64,000 nt of DNA from Owenia fusiformis (GCA_903813345.2 CAIIXF020000009.1:38805759-38869758); one strand, 5' to 3'. Numbered from the stretch's first letter, positions 22,451 to 34,517 are shown. Translations and numbers: made by a program. Notes: generated by a model from the letters alone, not told the origin.

Positions 22451-24229
22451 AAAAATGCTTACACAGAAACTCTTTGGTATCTAAAATGTGTGATCATCTT
22501 AAAAATAGTATTACAGCTTGTAATTAATACTGAGTTGGGTCTTGAAATTAACACTTTGTGAAAGTACTACCCCTTCCTCTAATGTTTCCAGGGTTTCTCT
22601 TAATTTGAGTGAAAGTTTATCAGATTAAAGCACCTTGACGACGGGCTGGTTAGTTAATAAATGTATTCTCTCTGAACATTCTGGCAACTTGAACATTAAA
22701 TCTCTCAAAATTGCAGGAAGGGATCAACTTGATTCAAAATTGTTCATTTAGAGAATTGTCTTGCCTATGCAGGATTGAAAGAATTGTTTTGATCCCTTCC
22801 TGCAAACGCCCCCCAGACATATTTTACTAAGACTACCCCCAAAATTGGGAAACCCTAATCCTAGTTACATCTCACAAGCAAGTGGCTGTCTTTTAATAGC
22901 AACCAAATGCCAGCAATGTTAAAAAGGTCAAGTTACACATTAGCGCTTTAGTGGTCGTCAGCTATGCAGGCTTTGTTTACATTCTGCAGCAGCTGATAGC
23001 AGGTCACCGGCTTTTCCTAAACTAAAAGATCACTGCTTAACATAAGTGGCACTAGGCGTGATTGTCACGCATTTGCTGGAAAAACGCAATCACGCATCAA
23101 TTTTGCGTGTATGATAAAATGTCACGCAAATCACGCATAATGTCGATATTTAAAGAAATTGATAATGCCGATACGGTAAAAACGAACGTCGAAAAAAGGC
23201 GAACGCATTCCATTCGGACTTTTCACGGGAGTTCCGTATGTCACGCATTTGCTTTTAAATATGTGTATATGTCACGCATTTTCTTCGAAATATTTTGTAC
23301 CATTTTAGATGTTTACTATACTCGTGCTACAAATGTACAAAGTGGATTAAGAATATAACTATACAATTGAATAATAACTTAAGGGAAATTGGTAACCTGC
23401 CTAGAATGTCAAGATAAGGCTGTCCCAAGGTTAAGAAGGAGCATTATACCCATCTCATTTGAAAGAATAATTGACTTAACATCAGAATACCATCAAGTCG
23501 AAACATGCTGATATCCACATGCTAAGTCAACTAAACCAAATAAAATAATAAAACAAAAAAATGAAATGAAAATCAAAGGTTAAGGTCAAAATTGTCCTTT
23601 GCAACATTCTTTATCATATTTTCACATTTTATAAATTTTGTAAACGATGATTTTGCACACAATAATATTTTATTATCAGATATGCATTTACTTGACAAGG
23701 TCACTATGACCTCAATAACACTTAATATGCACCTGAACACTATGCCATAATTAACTCCTCGCTAAATACCATATTATATGTCATAATGGTCATGAATGAC
23801 CTGGGGGCAGTTTATATACTGTACTTAGTATGACGGATCCTTTATCTATCAATGCTCGTTCACTAGAAGCAATCTTCACTAAAATTGTTTTTCATTTGAT
23901 GTGGACTTCCAGGAATCGTCAAACATTTAGGTTGCATTGTGACCTTGTCTTTATGGGTGTACTACTCTCCCCGTCATCCAATTCGGAATCATCATCCACA
24001 ATTGAGCAAACAATTACACTTTCGTGTGTTGGGCTGAATTTACGATCCCCGAGACTAAAATCATCGTTCCCCTTGCTGTGATTAAACAGAATGAAGCACA
24101 CAATTCCATTTAGCAAATCCCCGACATATTAAAACCTAATTTAGCGTAGATTTTCCCTATTGGACGAACCTTTGAATGGCGCTATTTTTTAAAAATTGAT
24201 CGGATAATCCTTTAAATCTTTAAAAATTG
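22451..24229. other. Interior of the large element, no clear gene
   Basis: Contains a cluster of 'gtcacgca' motifs at 23060-23290 that also occurs at 18024-18070, and an acidic minus-strand 65-codon frame at 23919-24116 without a recognised family. No transposase motif is seen. Confidence 0.4.
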
Positions 24230-24627
24230 AACCCTTCAAAGACTGTATCACGACTCACGTACGTGGGTACGTGGGTATAAGGTACGAGTTTTTTTTATAC
24301 AAAGCCTATATTTAATACGTTATTATACACTGCAGAAGCTAGACCCTATTAATGTTACATAATTTTGTAGAGCAATTGACTTTAATCAGGACAATGACAT
24401 CACGAAGAAATCCTGTATTTTGATTGGTCAGATTTCTACCTACAACCAATGACATCATCAATATTTCATAGTTTCTCTGGCCTCTCAAAAGGTGACAGGT
24501 TTTACTGAATAATACCATCCCTGGGCAGTCTAAATCGATTGATGGAATTCATTTTATATTGTTTTATTCAAGTACATCAAGTAATCTTTTGTAATATTGG
24601 ATAAATAACGTCTGATCAAATAACTTC

Positions 24628-24768
24628 ATCGCCCAGTTTCTGGTGACAATACACAATGTATCTAAATTCCTCTGATGGATGATTGTCCCACACATGATTT
24701 GCAAATCGTTCAATCAATGGATGGCAGTGATAACAGGCAAACATCACAATTCTAGGTCGATTTCGGTT
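24628..24768 (-). other. Short unrecognised coding-like segment
   Basis: The minus strand encodes RIVMFACYHCHPLIERF followed by NHVWDNHPSEEFRYIVYC, about 46 residues from an ATG to a stop. The composition looks protein-like, but an in-frame stop lies just upstream, no splice sites frame it and I know no matching family. It sits in the 600 bp that is present in the right arm and absent from the left arm of the large element. Confidence 0.25.
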
Positions 24769-25260
24769 TAATCCAAAATTAAACTATAGCATTTGGAATA
24801 AAAAAAATAACATAGAATGCCCCTCTCTTTGGATTTGGAAACCAGAGTTTCTAAATTACCATGTTCAAGTGATACAACACACAAAAGAAGCAGATATATT
24901 TAAAAAACACACGAAAACACGAGGACTACTTTCCAAATAGTGTATTTTAAAATCTGTACAGACACCATCATGCAGAATTTTAAAACTGTTCAGACACCAT
25001 CATTTTTTGAAATAAAAAACAGTGATATCTCAAAAATATGCGTCCTCTGCTTGTAAATTTAGGTTCATTTGAAAGACTGAGGAAGCGGGGTGGGATTTGA
25101 AGCATTTAACAAAGTATACATATGAAAATTATTAGTTTTTCTTGCTTAATCGAGAAAATCTTACGCCTTATTCAGACACCATCAGTTGCGAAGGTCACGT
25201 GACGACTATTCCTACCGTGAACATGGACCAATCAAAGAGTGAGGAAATGACAGTGATATA

Positions 25261-26301
25261 ATAAAGAATAAAATCCTTTGGAATTAGTTCTGATGTACAT
25301 GTACCTTACAGTATTAATCTGTGTTTTCAATAACGCCGTCCTTACATTACATACACGCAAAATATATCCCTTGGACCCGGAAATAAAAAGTGATTGCGTT
25401 TTGTGGACGCAGTGCAAGCCATACTCATACAATCAACTTTGGATGAATGATTTGATAAAGATCTTACCTTCAGTCTCTTTATTTCGTCAGAATCCAATAA
25501 ATAATTGAAGAAAATTCTATTTCTAAAAGAAATAAAATTTTCTTTCGAAATTTCCTTCCCGGAAGTTGATTTCTGATCGAAATAGTACGAGGCATGTGAT
25601 AGGACAAAAATTTATACAATACTCGATTTCCGAGCAGTAATCAGTATGAGTCCTACGATTGGCCGGTAGCTTAAGACCTGATTCAAACCATTTTCAATTG
25701 GTCAAGTGTGATCACGTGATCATTATTTGAGACTGCATATGCGCAAGAAACTGAACTAAAAAGTTGAGCCTCGCGCAGATTGCCCCTAAACTAAACATGC
25801 TAAAGCAAAATCAATAGCAAATTGCTTCGAAATTCGCAAGGAAAATGTGTTTTTAATGGGTGAATATAAGTAATACCTCACAAGTGATGGTATCTGTATC
25901 ATTCAATGACATACTAGACTTGCAAGAACGCTGATTCAGACCGATAAATAGCAAAAGCAGCGGTACAAAATTTCATCAATTTATTTCATCCAGTGTAAAA
26001 ACGTGACTTTTGAATTCCCGGGAACATTTTTTCAAGGGACGCAGTTTTTTGAGGGGAGACGCATTTTTTGAAAATCATTACGTCCAAGGGACGCAATTTT
26101 GGACAAGCCTACTGAAAACACTGATTAATGCATTTAACATATTTAGATACCACGAGTTTCAGTGTAAAGTTCACTTTGAAAAATATTGAAACAGAATATA
26201 TTACTTTTTATAAGATTTTACGTGTTTGTTAAGTACTCAAAAAGTCACAAAGAATATATTAAATGAAGAAATTGTTGAATAAAAGTTGTACATTTCTGTA
26301 C
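25261..26301. other. End of intron 3, no recognised feature
   Basis: AT-rich intronic DNA between the large element and exon 3. No element end is recognised. Confidence 0.45.
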
Positions 26302-26492
26302 CTATAGTGTAGCCTATCCACGTATGCAGCCAAATGTGCCACAGGGGTTTCACACGTATATGGCCAATTGTTTGACTCCGGAATGAGATCCACATCGTGG
26401 AATATAACACAAGAATATGGGTACATCTTCGTTGCTTCTATAAACGCTGCATTCATTGTCATTGCTTTGTTAAAGATGTTTGTCGGTTCAAC
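26302..26492 (-). CDS. B4GALT: Beta-1,4-galactosyltransferase, exon 3 (metal-binding DVD)
   Basis: 191-nt exon, residues 141-203 plus two bases of Ser204. The acceptor is ATTGTAG at 26493-26494 and the donor ATAG/GTACAG at 26300-26301. It reads FNKAMTMNAAFIEA, then CVIFHDVDLIPE and YTCETPVAHLAAYVD, matching B4GALT1 FNRAKLLNVGFQEA and CFVFSDVDLIP. HDVDL at residues 172-176 is the Mn2+/UDP-sugar site; Cys168 and Cys187 match the conserved disulfide C247-C266 of the bovine enzyme. Phase 0 at the start and phase 2 at the end agree with exons 2 and 4. Intron 2 upstream (26493-27100, 608 bp) carries a 205-bp GC-rich MITE. Confidence 0.95.
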
Positions 26493-26805
26493 CTACAATT
26501 AAGAACGGTATGCATGGCGATAATGTTACTTGACGTATATAAGAGGAGGGAAAACCCCATGATTCAATTGATGACATACGATTTCCTTCTTCGCGCACCT
26601 CCTTTTGTCGAAATCTTACCCTCCATCTTGGTTTTCAAAGTTTTCAAATTGACCTAGTTTTAAACCAATCAACGATCGACTCGCTAAACCAACGACGATG
26701 TCATCTCAATACAGATTTACATGATAAGCGTATGTAATCTTTGAACCCTGGGGTTTCTCCCCCTCTTCTTGTATATAATTCCCTTAATGCTATTTAGTTT
26801 ATTTA

Positions 26806-27010
26806 CACCCCAGTCACATTTGTCGCACGGAGGCCGTGCGTCGACCGCAGATCAATTAAATCAGTGTATTTCTGCGGCGAGCGTAGGAAAACTACGCTCG
26901 CCTTGCGGCCTTCGTACAGCGTATCCAGTTTTTACAGGCCGCAGGGTCGCCGTAGAAATTATAACTCGGAGTTAGACCGCACGACGGCCGTGGGAAATGT
27001 GACTGGGGTG
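26806..27010. mobile_element. Harbinger-like GC-rich MITE, short form, in intron 2
   Basis: Termini CACCCCAGTCACATTT and AAATGTGACTGGGGTG, flanked by TTA on both sides. A TWA target duplication is a PIF/Harbinger hallmark. It is CpG-rich against an AT-rich background, with inner inverted repeats (ctgcggcgagcg). It shares ends and most of its sequence with the 490-bp forms at 36532 and 37341, so it looks like an internal-deletion derivative. Confidence 0.8.
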
Positions 27011-27100
27011 TTAGTTTAATTTTCAAATACAATCAGGCATATATTATTTATTATATTAGGGATGCACACTATAAACAAACACTTAGGGGGAATCGGTTAC

Positions 27101-27330
27101 CTGAGTGACGACGTATATGACGTATTGTATGAGCTGTTGCTGCAGAAAAGCGTGTATGTGCCATAGGAATACTCTAAGATGTTCTTCTCTGCGTGTAGCT
27201 GGTACTATAAGTATGAGATCGTGCCTTGGTTTGCACGGAGGGGTCCAGCCTCCTGACCTAACATTGTTGTGGACTTTTTCAATTTCTTCAATCGTTAGAT
27301 TGATATTTTTATTCAGCAGTGGTTCCCAAG
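27101..27330 (-). CDS. B4GALT: Beta-1,4-galactosyltransferase, exon 2
   Basis: 230-nt exon, residues 65-140 plus the end of Ala64. The acceptor is TTTGTAG at 27331-27332 and the donor CACTCAG/GTAACC at 27099-27100. It reads NLTIEEIEKVHNNVRSGGW, then RHDLILIVPATRREEHL and QLIQYVIYVVTQ. The family pattern is 'KVAIIIPFRNRQEHL...QQLDYGIYVINQ', so this is the first beta strand and nucleotide-binding region of the catalytic domain. The usual PFRxR is PATRR here (residues 107-111). Cys96 is the partner expected for Cys56 in the stem disulfide. First two bases CT complete the G left by exon 1; the exon ends in phase 0. Confidence 0.93.
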
Positions 27331-27497
27331 CTACAAATAAGTGAAATATATGGTGGCTATTATACAGGGTGTGCCAAAAGATTTTGCAACTTTTTTTAAA
27401 AGGCTAGAAAAGTATCATAACATTGAGGTATTGACATAAACATTGATTTACAGAAACATTAGGATAGGCATATTTTACCATTCAAATATTAAAGCTA

Positions 27498-29632
27498 CAT
27501 GGTGTCCAAAAAACAGGACCATAAGAAAGTTAAATAACTCGGTCAGTTTTGCATATGTTTCTTAGAAATTATTTAGTTCATTCAATATGAATTTTGTTGT
27601 GAAAGTTTGATAATAATCTGCCTATTGAGTCAAAAATTACAGTTCCTTACAAAACATGCCTCAAATGTGCACTTCTCCTCTCTATGCACGATTCAATCCG
27701 GCGAACAAAGTTGTTGATGATCCTCCTACACACATTTCTTTTGGTATGGACAAGTTTATTCCAAGAACAATTGATACTGGGGCTTACATTCTCCTGATGA
27801 AGTGTTACAGCATTCATTGCATTCTGAACAATGCACTGCCTGGGTGGCAATGACACACTACCCTACCTCGATCGCGCATGCGCGAATCTTTTGGCTTTCA
27901 ACCAGGTCGCTTTTGAGTATATCGACTGCTTAGTCAAAAGGTTAATACGTTTGGTGCTCGGAGTGAGTCAATATTGCTATTTGCTACACTTCAGTGGTGC
28001 AATAGTGAAGTCCATGTTCCAAGTTATATGGTAGTTGAAGAAAGAATGTTAATAATATCGTTTTAGATTTTAAAATATTTGATATGTCATAGTACACGGT
28101 ACACAGTTGCAAAAGTTGATCAATACAGGGTACAAGGAATGTAAATTGTTAAATAGTACAGGGAGCGAGAAAGTAAGCTGATTATACAGACATACTATGT
28201 CCCGACCTCATGTACATTTACGTTGCAAACAGTGAAAGTAATGCTAAAAAGGCCGCCTGTTGATGGTGTCATCAATTGTTATTTAATCCAAATAAAGTAA
28301 ACATTATTTTGTAGATTTAGACACGGGCTTTCAGGTCGTATGCATTTTAGTCATTAAATTAACAAGAACACTAGATTATACGTGTTACTAAGGTATCAGA
28401 TTGAAATAAAATAACGAAATTAAATATTAACACGTTAATGATAAATGACTACCCGCTCTCAGTATTAATGACTATCTGCTACTCAGAATAATTAAAATTG
28501 CCTGAACTACATGTGAAGAATCTTTCTATAGAACCCCTTGAATGGTCTAATTCACTACCGTCCTCAAAAACCGATCATTCAAAATGTTTTATTCAAATTC
28601 ACAAAAATACAGTTGACTAACATACTAGAAAACGTATCCACCTATAACACGATGACACGCAGTTTAACTGGGTTTTTTGTTACATATCAATGTAACATTT
28701 TCGAAGGGAAACTTACATGCTCCCTCTACGTTGATAGATTTACTGAAATGTATCGTGTATTGCATTCGTGTTTTGCTTCACTGCGCCCACTATTATCTAT
28801 CTTTGCCTATAGTGGTTTTTTTGCCAACAATATTCTACACACTGCTTGATGAATCAATTCTATGTCTGGTAGAACACTAGAAATAAATGTAAAATGTATT
28901 TTACGTTCAGAAATATGGAATTAAACCAACGTCCTCCATTTGCAACTAAGCTGTACCCTGTTTCCCTTTTAAACGTGGTCACGTGGTAGGGTAGTGTGAA
29001 TTAGGAATCATGGAATCATCAGTCCTTTTTGATTCGAAGATGACTGGGGACGTGCTTTCCCACGAACAAGGACCAGAATGTTCAAGTTCTCACTAAGTTT
29101 TGGAGGTCACTAAGCACCAGAAGGGGCATCTAAGGAGATAGGCAGTGGTTTCAACAAGCCAATACCACCCCAACACTTCAAATGATACGCTGAAATGGTT
29201 TAAGCAATGCTTTGGTGATCAGCTCATCTGTCACAGAACTCAAAACATATAGGCAGCTTATTCGCCAGATCTAAATCTCTCAGATTTTTATCTTTGGGGA
29301 TTTCTCAAAGCCAATATGTATACTGACAGGCCCCTAACAATCTTAAGAGGGCAATAACTACCCCAATTCGTACCATCCACATTGATGTGTACAGGTCAGG
29401 GTCATTAACAACTTTGTTCGAATGATTCATTTGTGCATAGAGAGAAGAAGTGCCCATTTTGAGCATGTTTTGTAAGGTACTGTAGTTTTTGACACAATCA
29501 ACAGATTATCATGAAACTTTCACGACAAAGTTCTCATTGAATGAATTAGATAATTCTTAAATTTCAAGGGAAAATATGCAAAATTGACTGAATTATTCAA
29601 CTTTCTTACGGTCCTGTTTTTTGGACATCCTG
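27498..29632. mobile_element. Nested foldback-like Tc1/mariner element
   Basis: It starts CATGGTGTCCAAAAAACAGG and ends with the reverse complement ...GGACATCCTG; TA borders both ends (27496-27497, 29633-29634). Both arms carry the 3' end of a mariner-type transposase in opposite orientations: minus strand at 27650-27722 (NNFVRRIESCIERRSAH) and plus strand at 29400-29475 (NNFVRMIHLCIERRSAH). The right side also retains SPDLNLSDFYLWGFLKA at about 29260-29315. The element therefore arose by inverted duplication of a transposon 3' end, or by two copies meeting head to head. The centre holds another inverted-repeat insertion (27853-29001). Confidence 0.75.
27853..29001. mobile_element. Innermost inverted-repeat insertion
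   Basis: CACACTACCCTACC at the left and GGTAGGGTAGTGTG at the right bracket about 1.15 kb without a recognised gene. A perfect NRF1-like palindrome CGCGCATGCGCG lies at 27873-27884. The ends are short and no target duplication is clear, so the call is tentative. Confidence 0.4.
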
Positions 29633-30791
29633 TAATACTGACTTCTAATTTTTTCAACAGATCTTTGAATATCAGTGGTAAATTGTTCATGTGTCCAAGA
29701 TTCACCATTTTTCCAAGAAAACGTGACTTTCTATGATTTTATGTGATCAACAATAACACATTCATTATGTTCACTAAATCTGCTACAATCTTTGAAAATT
29801 GTTTAACCAATGGCTAGTACAGTTTTATATTAGTATCTACTCACTATGGTAGTATGATATCCTGTATCTATTAATTATCTATTTAAAAAATGCATCCATG
29901 TATCAGGCCTTTCTCCTTCACTATCACACAGATACGAGGGTGGCACTGCAATGGCGCCATCCAGCGATTTTGTGGTAGTTCTTTCCAATTCACCTGCGGA
30001 ACTTCTTTTAGTTGATCAATACATGTAGGTTCTGTGGGGATTACCAATAACTACAATAAACTGCTCCAGGTGCCCCCATGTGAGATAGTCACAGGGGTTG
30101 GCATCTGGTGTATTGGGCAGCAATTCATCAGGACTGATAAATCTAGAGGTAGGTATCCTCCTCCAGTCCAAAGTGACCCTTGCCCGATGGCTGGGAGCGA
30201 TAGTGAAGGTAAAAGGTGGATGTAAGAACATGTGATTAAAACATAATTAATAGATCAGTATAACATAATACCATATAATAGTGAGTAGATACTGATATAA
30301 AACTGTAGTAGATATTGAAGAGATTGTAGCAGATTTAGTGAACATAATGAAGGTGTTATTATTGATCACATAAACTCATTAAAAGTTACATTTTCTTGGA
30401 AAAGCAGTATATCTTTGACACATGAACAATTTACCATTGATATTCAAAGATCTGTCCAAAAAATTAGAAGTCAGTATTAGCTTAAATATTTGAATGGTAA
30501 AATATGCCTATCCTAAACTTTCTGTAAATCAATTTTTATGTTAATACCTCAATGTTATTATACTTTTCTAGCCTTTCGAAAAATTTGCAAAATTTTTTGG
30601 CACACCCTGTATACTAGTATTGCTTTGTGGGTTCAAGGGTAAGAATTAGGTAAAATATAGGTCATGTTGTATGCTGTGTGTAGAAATTGTTTAAGAAATT
30701 GGCACTTAATTCATATCATTTCACTTGGCACCTTTTTAGGTGTATCCGGCTATGACATAAGAAATATAAGGATCGAAACCAGCCATAGTTT

Positions 30792-30912
30792 CATAGTATC
30801 ATAACATTGAGGTATTAACATAAAAATTGATTTACAGAAAGTTTAGGATAGGCATATTTTACCATTCAAATATTTAAGCTAATACTGACTTCTAATTTTT
30901 TGGACAGATCTT
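30792..30912 (+). mobile_element. Solo end of the CAGGGTGTGCC Tc1-like family
   Basis: Matches positions 40 to about 160 of the end of 40981-42051 (cataacattgaggtatt, ggataggcatattttacca, ctgacttctaattttttgga). It is a truncated remnant lying 180 bp from the full element's right end. Confidence 0.75.
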
Positions 30913-30960
30913 AGAAGGAGATTGAGTATTTTGCTCAAAATTGAAGTTCAAATCTCAAAG

Positions 30961-31559
30961 GAGTGGTATCGATATGGAGAACTTTTTGAACACACGTTTT
31001 TCTTAAACCAGTCATAAAAAATCTAAAAAAAATTCCAGAGTGAAATGAAACATCTTTCCAAACCTCATTGGAACAAAACACATAAAGACAACATGTTTAG
31101 GTCTCTCAATATTGTAAGTGTACAAAGGAAATTTCGGTTGATTTTAAAAAAGTATCTTGTTAATGAATTATAAGGTTTATCTTGATTTTTATCTATTTTG
31201 GGGGATTTTGTTTTAATTTTTTGAATACTTTTTTAAAATCAACCCAATTCCTTTGTATAACTATAATATTGAGAGGTCTATAAACATGTTGTATTTGCTA
31301 TTTTGTTCCAACAAGGTTCGGAAATACGTTTTATTTCATTCTCAAGAATTGGTAGAAAGGAACAAAAACAATTGCACTGAAAAAACAAAAAATGTTAACA
31401 AAAACAGTTATATAAAATATTTCTAAATTATTTTTGCATTAAATTGTTGTCAATCAGTCAACATTACATAAAATACCGTGTTTTTTACAGAATGATTTCA
31501 ATGATTGGTTTAAGAGAAAAACATTGTTGAATTCAGTTCTCCATATCGATACCACCCAT
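30961..31559. mobile_element. MITE of about 600 bp with 200-bp inverted arms
   Basis: The left arm starts at about 30961 (gagtggtatcgatatggaga) and the right arm ends ctccatatcgataccac at about 31557. Further paired blocks are aaaccag / ctggttt-like, ggaacaaaac / ttttgttcc, acatgttta and ctctcaatatt. It has no gene. It is inserted in the dispersed 'aaggtcagatttgaact' repeat, whose sequence lies on both sides. Confidence 0.75.
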
Positions 31560-32589
31560 TGGAGGTCAGATGTGAACTCCTAAAATCTTGTACATGATTT
31601 AAAAAAAAGTTTGTTCAATATGAAATCAGTTTTGAACAAAATACTGCAATCGGCCAGGGGCCGGTCGATGAATCGGAGGAAATGTGACCGAGGCACAAGC
31701 TGCGATTTATCGTACGGGCGCCGGTCGATTACTAACATCGGCTGGACATCGTACGGGAATCTATGACGCGGTATCGCCGCCAGAACCGCGCGAATGGTCG
31801 CGCGAATTGTTCATGTTTTCCGTGCGAATTTTTTTATTCCAGCGACTGATTTTAACCAATAGAAATCACGCGTGTGCAATAGTAGCCGCCCGGAAAATTG
31901 TGTAACTGTCGCCCAATTATACCCAACCAAAGGGGTAGCACAAAAATGCGGCCTAATGTTATTAAGTACGCCCGAGCATACCAACAAATGAAAGCCATCG
32001 TTACAACTCGAAAAGAGGTTTCACCACATGTTATCTCCATCCTTGAAGAAAGTACTGATATTTTACGACTATGAATCTGATGTACAAATACTGTAGTTGC
32101 AAGTGTTATTACTCAATTTGGTTTAAGTATTCAATGCAAAAAAGCAGATGATAATAATAACAGGACTTGTTTCTCATCGTGGAGAAATTAATCACATATT
32201 CTAGACGAATTTTATTAAAACTAATTTTTCCTTGCCATACTACACTTATATTTCACATGCATTAAATTTTCGCGTTTTCGCGATGTGTGCAGTTATTGTG
32301 AAATAAAAATCCATGTGTAAATTTGATGTTTATAAATACGCCAGACTAATTTAAAACAGATAGTGTGAAGCGCACACTGACACTAGCATTTAATTTGTTC
32401 TAACCTTTCACTTTTTTCAATCGACTCATGATGCGTTATCTTATCTCCTTTGTAACTTACTGTAAAGAAAAACATTTCAAACTTTTTAAGTTCAAGTGAT
32501 TTAAAAGAAACGTTGACACATGTTGATCTTATTCAATTTTATTTATTGTTCTTTTTGTGTTACATATAATTCTACATATACAGTTTAGT

Positions 32590-34517
32590 TTAGTTTAGTT
32601 TTATTGTTATTTACAGTGGTAGGTTCAATACAATGCAATACAATACAATACAAAAGAAAAGTAATAAAAAGCAACCCAGCCCACTTGGGCTTATCAACCA
32701 CTAATGTTAAAAATTACAATTAGATTCATAACAAACAATTTTAAAAATACTAGCATGAATTTCTTAGACACATACATGCAGTTTAATTCAATTTACATTA
32801 TAAATGGCATTTCTTCTTTTAAAATAACAAAGTTTAACAAAATGAGCAGCTTGCCTAGGCATTTTTTCAAATAAATACTGAAACTTTTGATCCGTAGTTG
32901 ATTCTGTTTCTTCAAAAATTTGGTGATTTTGTAAATATGTTTTCCTTATTTCCTTATAAAATGTACAATTAAAAATAAAATGTTCCTCATCCTCAATGTT
33001 GCCAGATTTACATAAAGTACATTTTCTATTTTCCAATTTTTCATTTCTAAATCTGCCTGTTTCAATTTCCAGTGGTAAAATTCCCATACGTAATTGTGCA
33101 ATTAAAGATCGTTCCAACTTAGATAAAGGACGATTCTCGGTTTGGAGAACAGTCTCCTGGGCTAATATTTTTTTGCATGAAAAATATAGAAATATTACCC
33201 AAATTAAACTATGAATATTCAAAAGAGGACATTTAAATCTACAAGATGTAAAAATATCAAATTGGTCTGGAGCAGGGATAACGCTCAATTTTACCGATTT
33301 TAATAAAATACAAGTCTCTATTTGGGGAAAGAAGTTCATCAGTGTACTGCGCTAATATTTTTTTGAGAAAAATCTAGAAATATTACCCAAATTAAATTAT
33401 GACTATTCCAAAGAAGACATTCAAATCTATATTATGTAAAAAAATCAAATTTGTCCGAAGCAGGGATAATGCTCATTTAGATTGATGAACTTCGTTCTCC
33501 AAACCGAGAATCGTCCTTTAGTAATAAATATGACTCAGTTTTGTATGAGGTTTTGAATTTGACATATGTTCTTAATTTTGGTTTCTTGTGTACTAAATCA
33601 TTCCAAGTTGTTTCATATGTAAGCAGTAGTTTCTTTTTGACTTTTTCTATATAACAATACTCTAAATTCTCAAAATTATCTTGACAATCACATCTTTTTA
33701 AAATTTTTTGGAGCTCTTGACTCCATTTACTATTTACAGTTTTATCCCATTTAAATATTTGTTTGGTAATTCTATTATCTGGCATCATTATCATTCTATT
33801 AAAGGTTCGAATAATCTCCAGATCTTTTTCAATTTCTAAGGGAGTCCAAGCAAAATCACCATGCAATGCATCAAGTGGTACAAATTTATGAACTCCAGCA
33901 AAATATCTTTGAGCTCTGTTAAATACATTATTGCAAACTGTTGAACAATCGTATGCTCCCCAAACACCTACTCCATAATGGAGAACAGGCAAAACACATA
34001 CATTAAATAATTTAGTGAATGTTTTATATCCAAGATCCTTATTCCATTTACATTTGTTAATTAATGACCCAAGTGCTCTTCCAGCTGAGTCTGATAAGGT
34101 TCTTACAATTTCATCAAATTTACCATGTTGAGTAAATGTTATACCAAGATACGTATATTTATCTGTATATTCTACAAGGGCATTCCCAATTTGAAATTTG
34201 AAATTACTTCTCTCAACATTGACTTTTCGGAAGTGCATAATTTTCGTTTTTGAAATATTTACATTCAGTCGCCATTTATAGCACCATCTATTTACAATAT
34301 TTAATTGTTCTTGCATGTCATTCTCTGATTCTGCAAGTAAAACTAAATCATCGGCATATGCTAAAACAGAAATATTTACAGAGTCATTAATATTTACACC
34401 ATACTGTCTACTTTGCAAGTCTTTCAGAAGACTATCTATAAATAATGCAAAGAGACTTGGAGATACATGTACATGTACTAGTATGTTGTTTTGGTTTTGC
34501 AAGAGGTGACTTAACAA
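32590..34517 (-). mobile_element. 5'-truncated LINE remnant with internal duplication
   Basis: The minus strand encodes, at 34517-33477, a reverse transcriptase segment with the catalytic AYADDL (about 34355) and KTKIMHF, continuing about 346 codons. A second block at 33339-32788 gives LSKLERSLIAQLRMG, then CTLCKSGNIEDEEHF, the C-terminal zinc knuckle. Between them a roughly 125-bp segment (ctagaaatattacccaaatt) occurs twice, at about 33160-33285 and 33351-33473, separating the two frames. 3' tail repeats of ctaaa lie at 32585-32605. The clade is not fixed; the C-terminus resembles I/Nimb-type LINEs. Non-functional. Confidence 0.82.

Larger units (their letters stand above)
14870..25260. mobile_element. 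Large (about 10.4 kb) long-TIR composite element
   Basis: 14958-15420 is reverse-complemented at 24230-25210. Matching blocks, in order from the outside, are cacgtgac, GATGGTGTCTGAACA (three times in each arm), tctttcaaatgaacctaaat, gcagaggacgcatat, aggctttgtataaaa, cacgta..gtacgtg and cagtctttgaagggttca. Multiple subterminal copies of one motif are typical of transposase-binding sites. The right arm carries about 600 bp absent from the left. The interior is mostly later insertions (an element at 15478-20617 and a LINE at 20846-22450), so the founder's own gene is not recognised. A related solo end lies at 4225-4395. Confidence 0.7.
27365..30609 (-). mobile_element. Tc1/mariner-like element, interrupted (3.2 kb with insertions)
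   Basis: It starts CAGGGTGTGCCAAAAGATTT and ends with the reverse complement at 30609, with TA at 27363-27364 and 30610-30611. Inverted arms extend at least 130 bp. Remains of a minus-strand transposase lie at 30231-30016 (PNTPDANPCDYLTWGHLEQ), the 'SPDLNPxDYxxWG' block of the IS630/Tc1/mariner DDE domain. A second transposon interrupts it at 27498-29632. A 1.07-kb sibling lies at 40981-42051 and a fragment at 30792-30912. Non-functional. Confidence 0.85.

Noticed and set aside
24628-24768. Extra galactosyltransferase exon in intron 3
   Set aside because: The segment does not resemble any part of the family, and exons 3 and 4 already join in phase.
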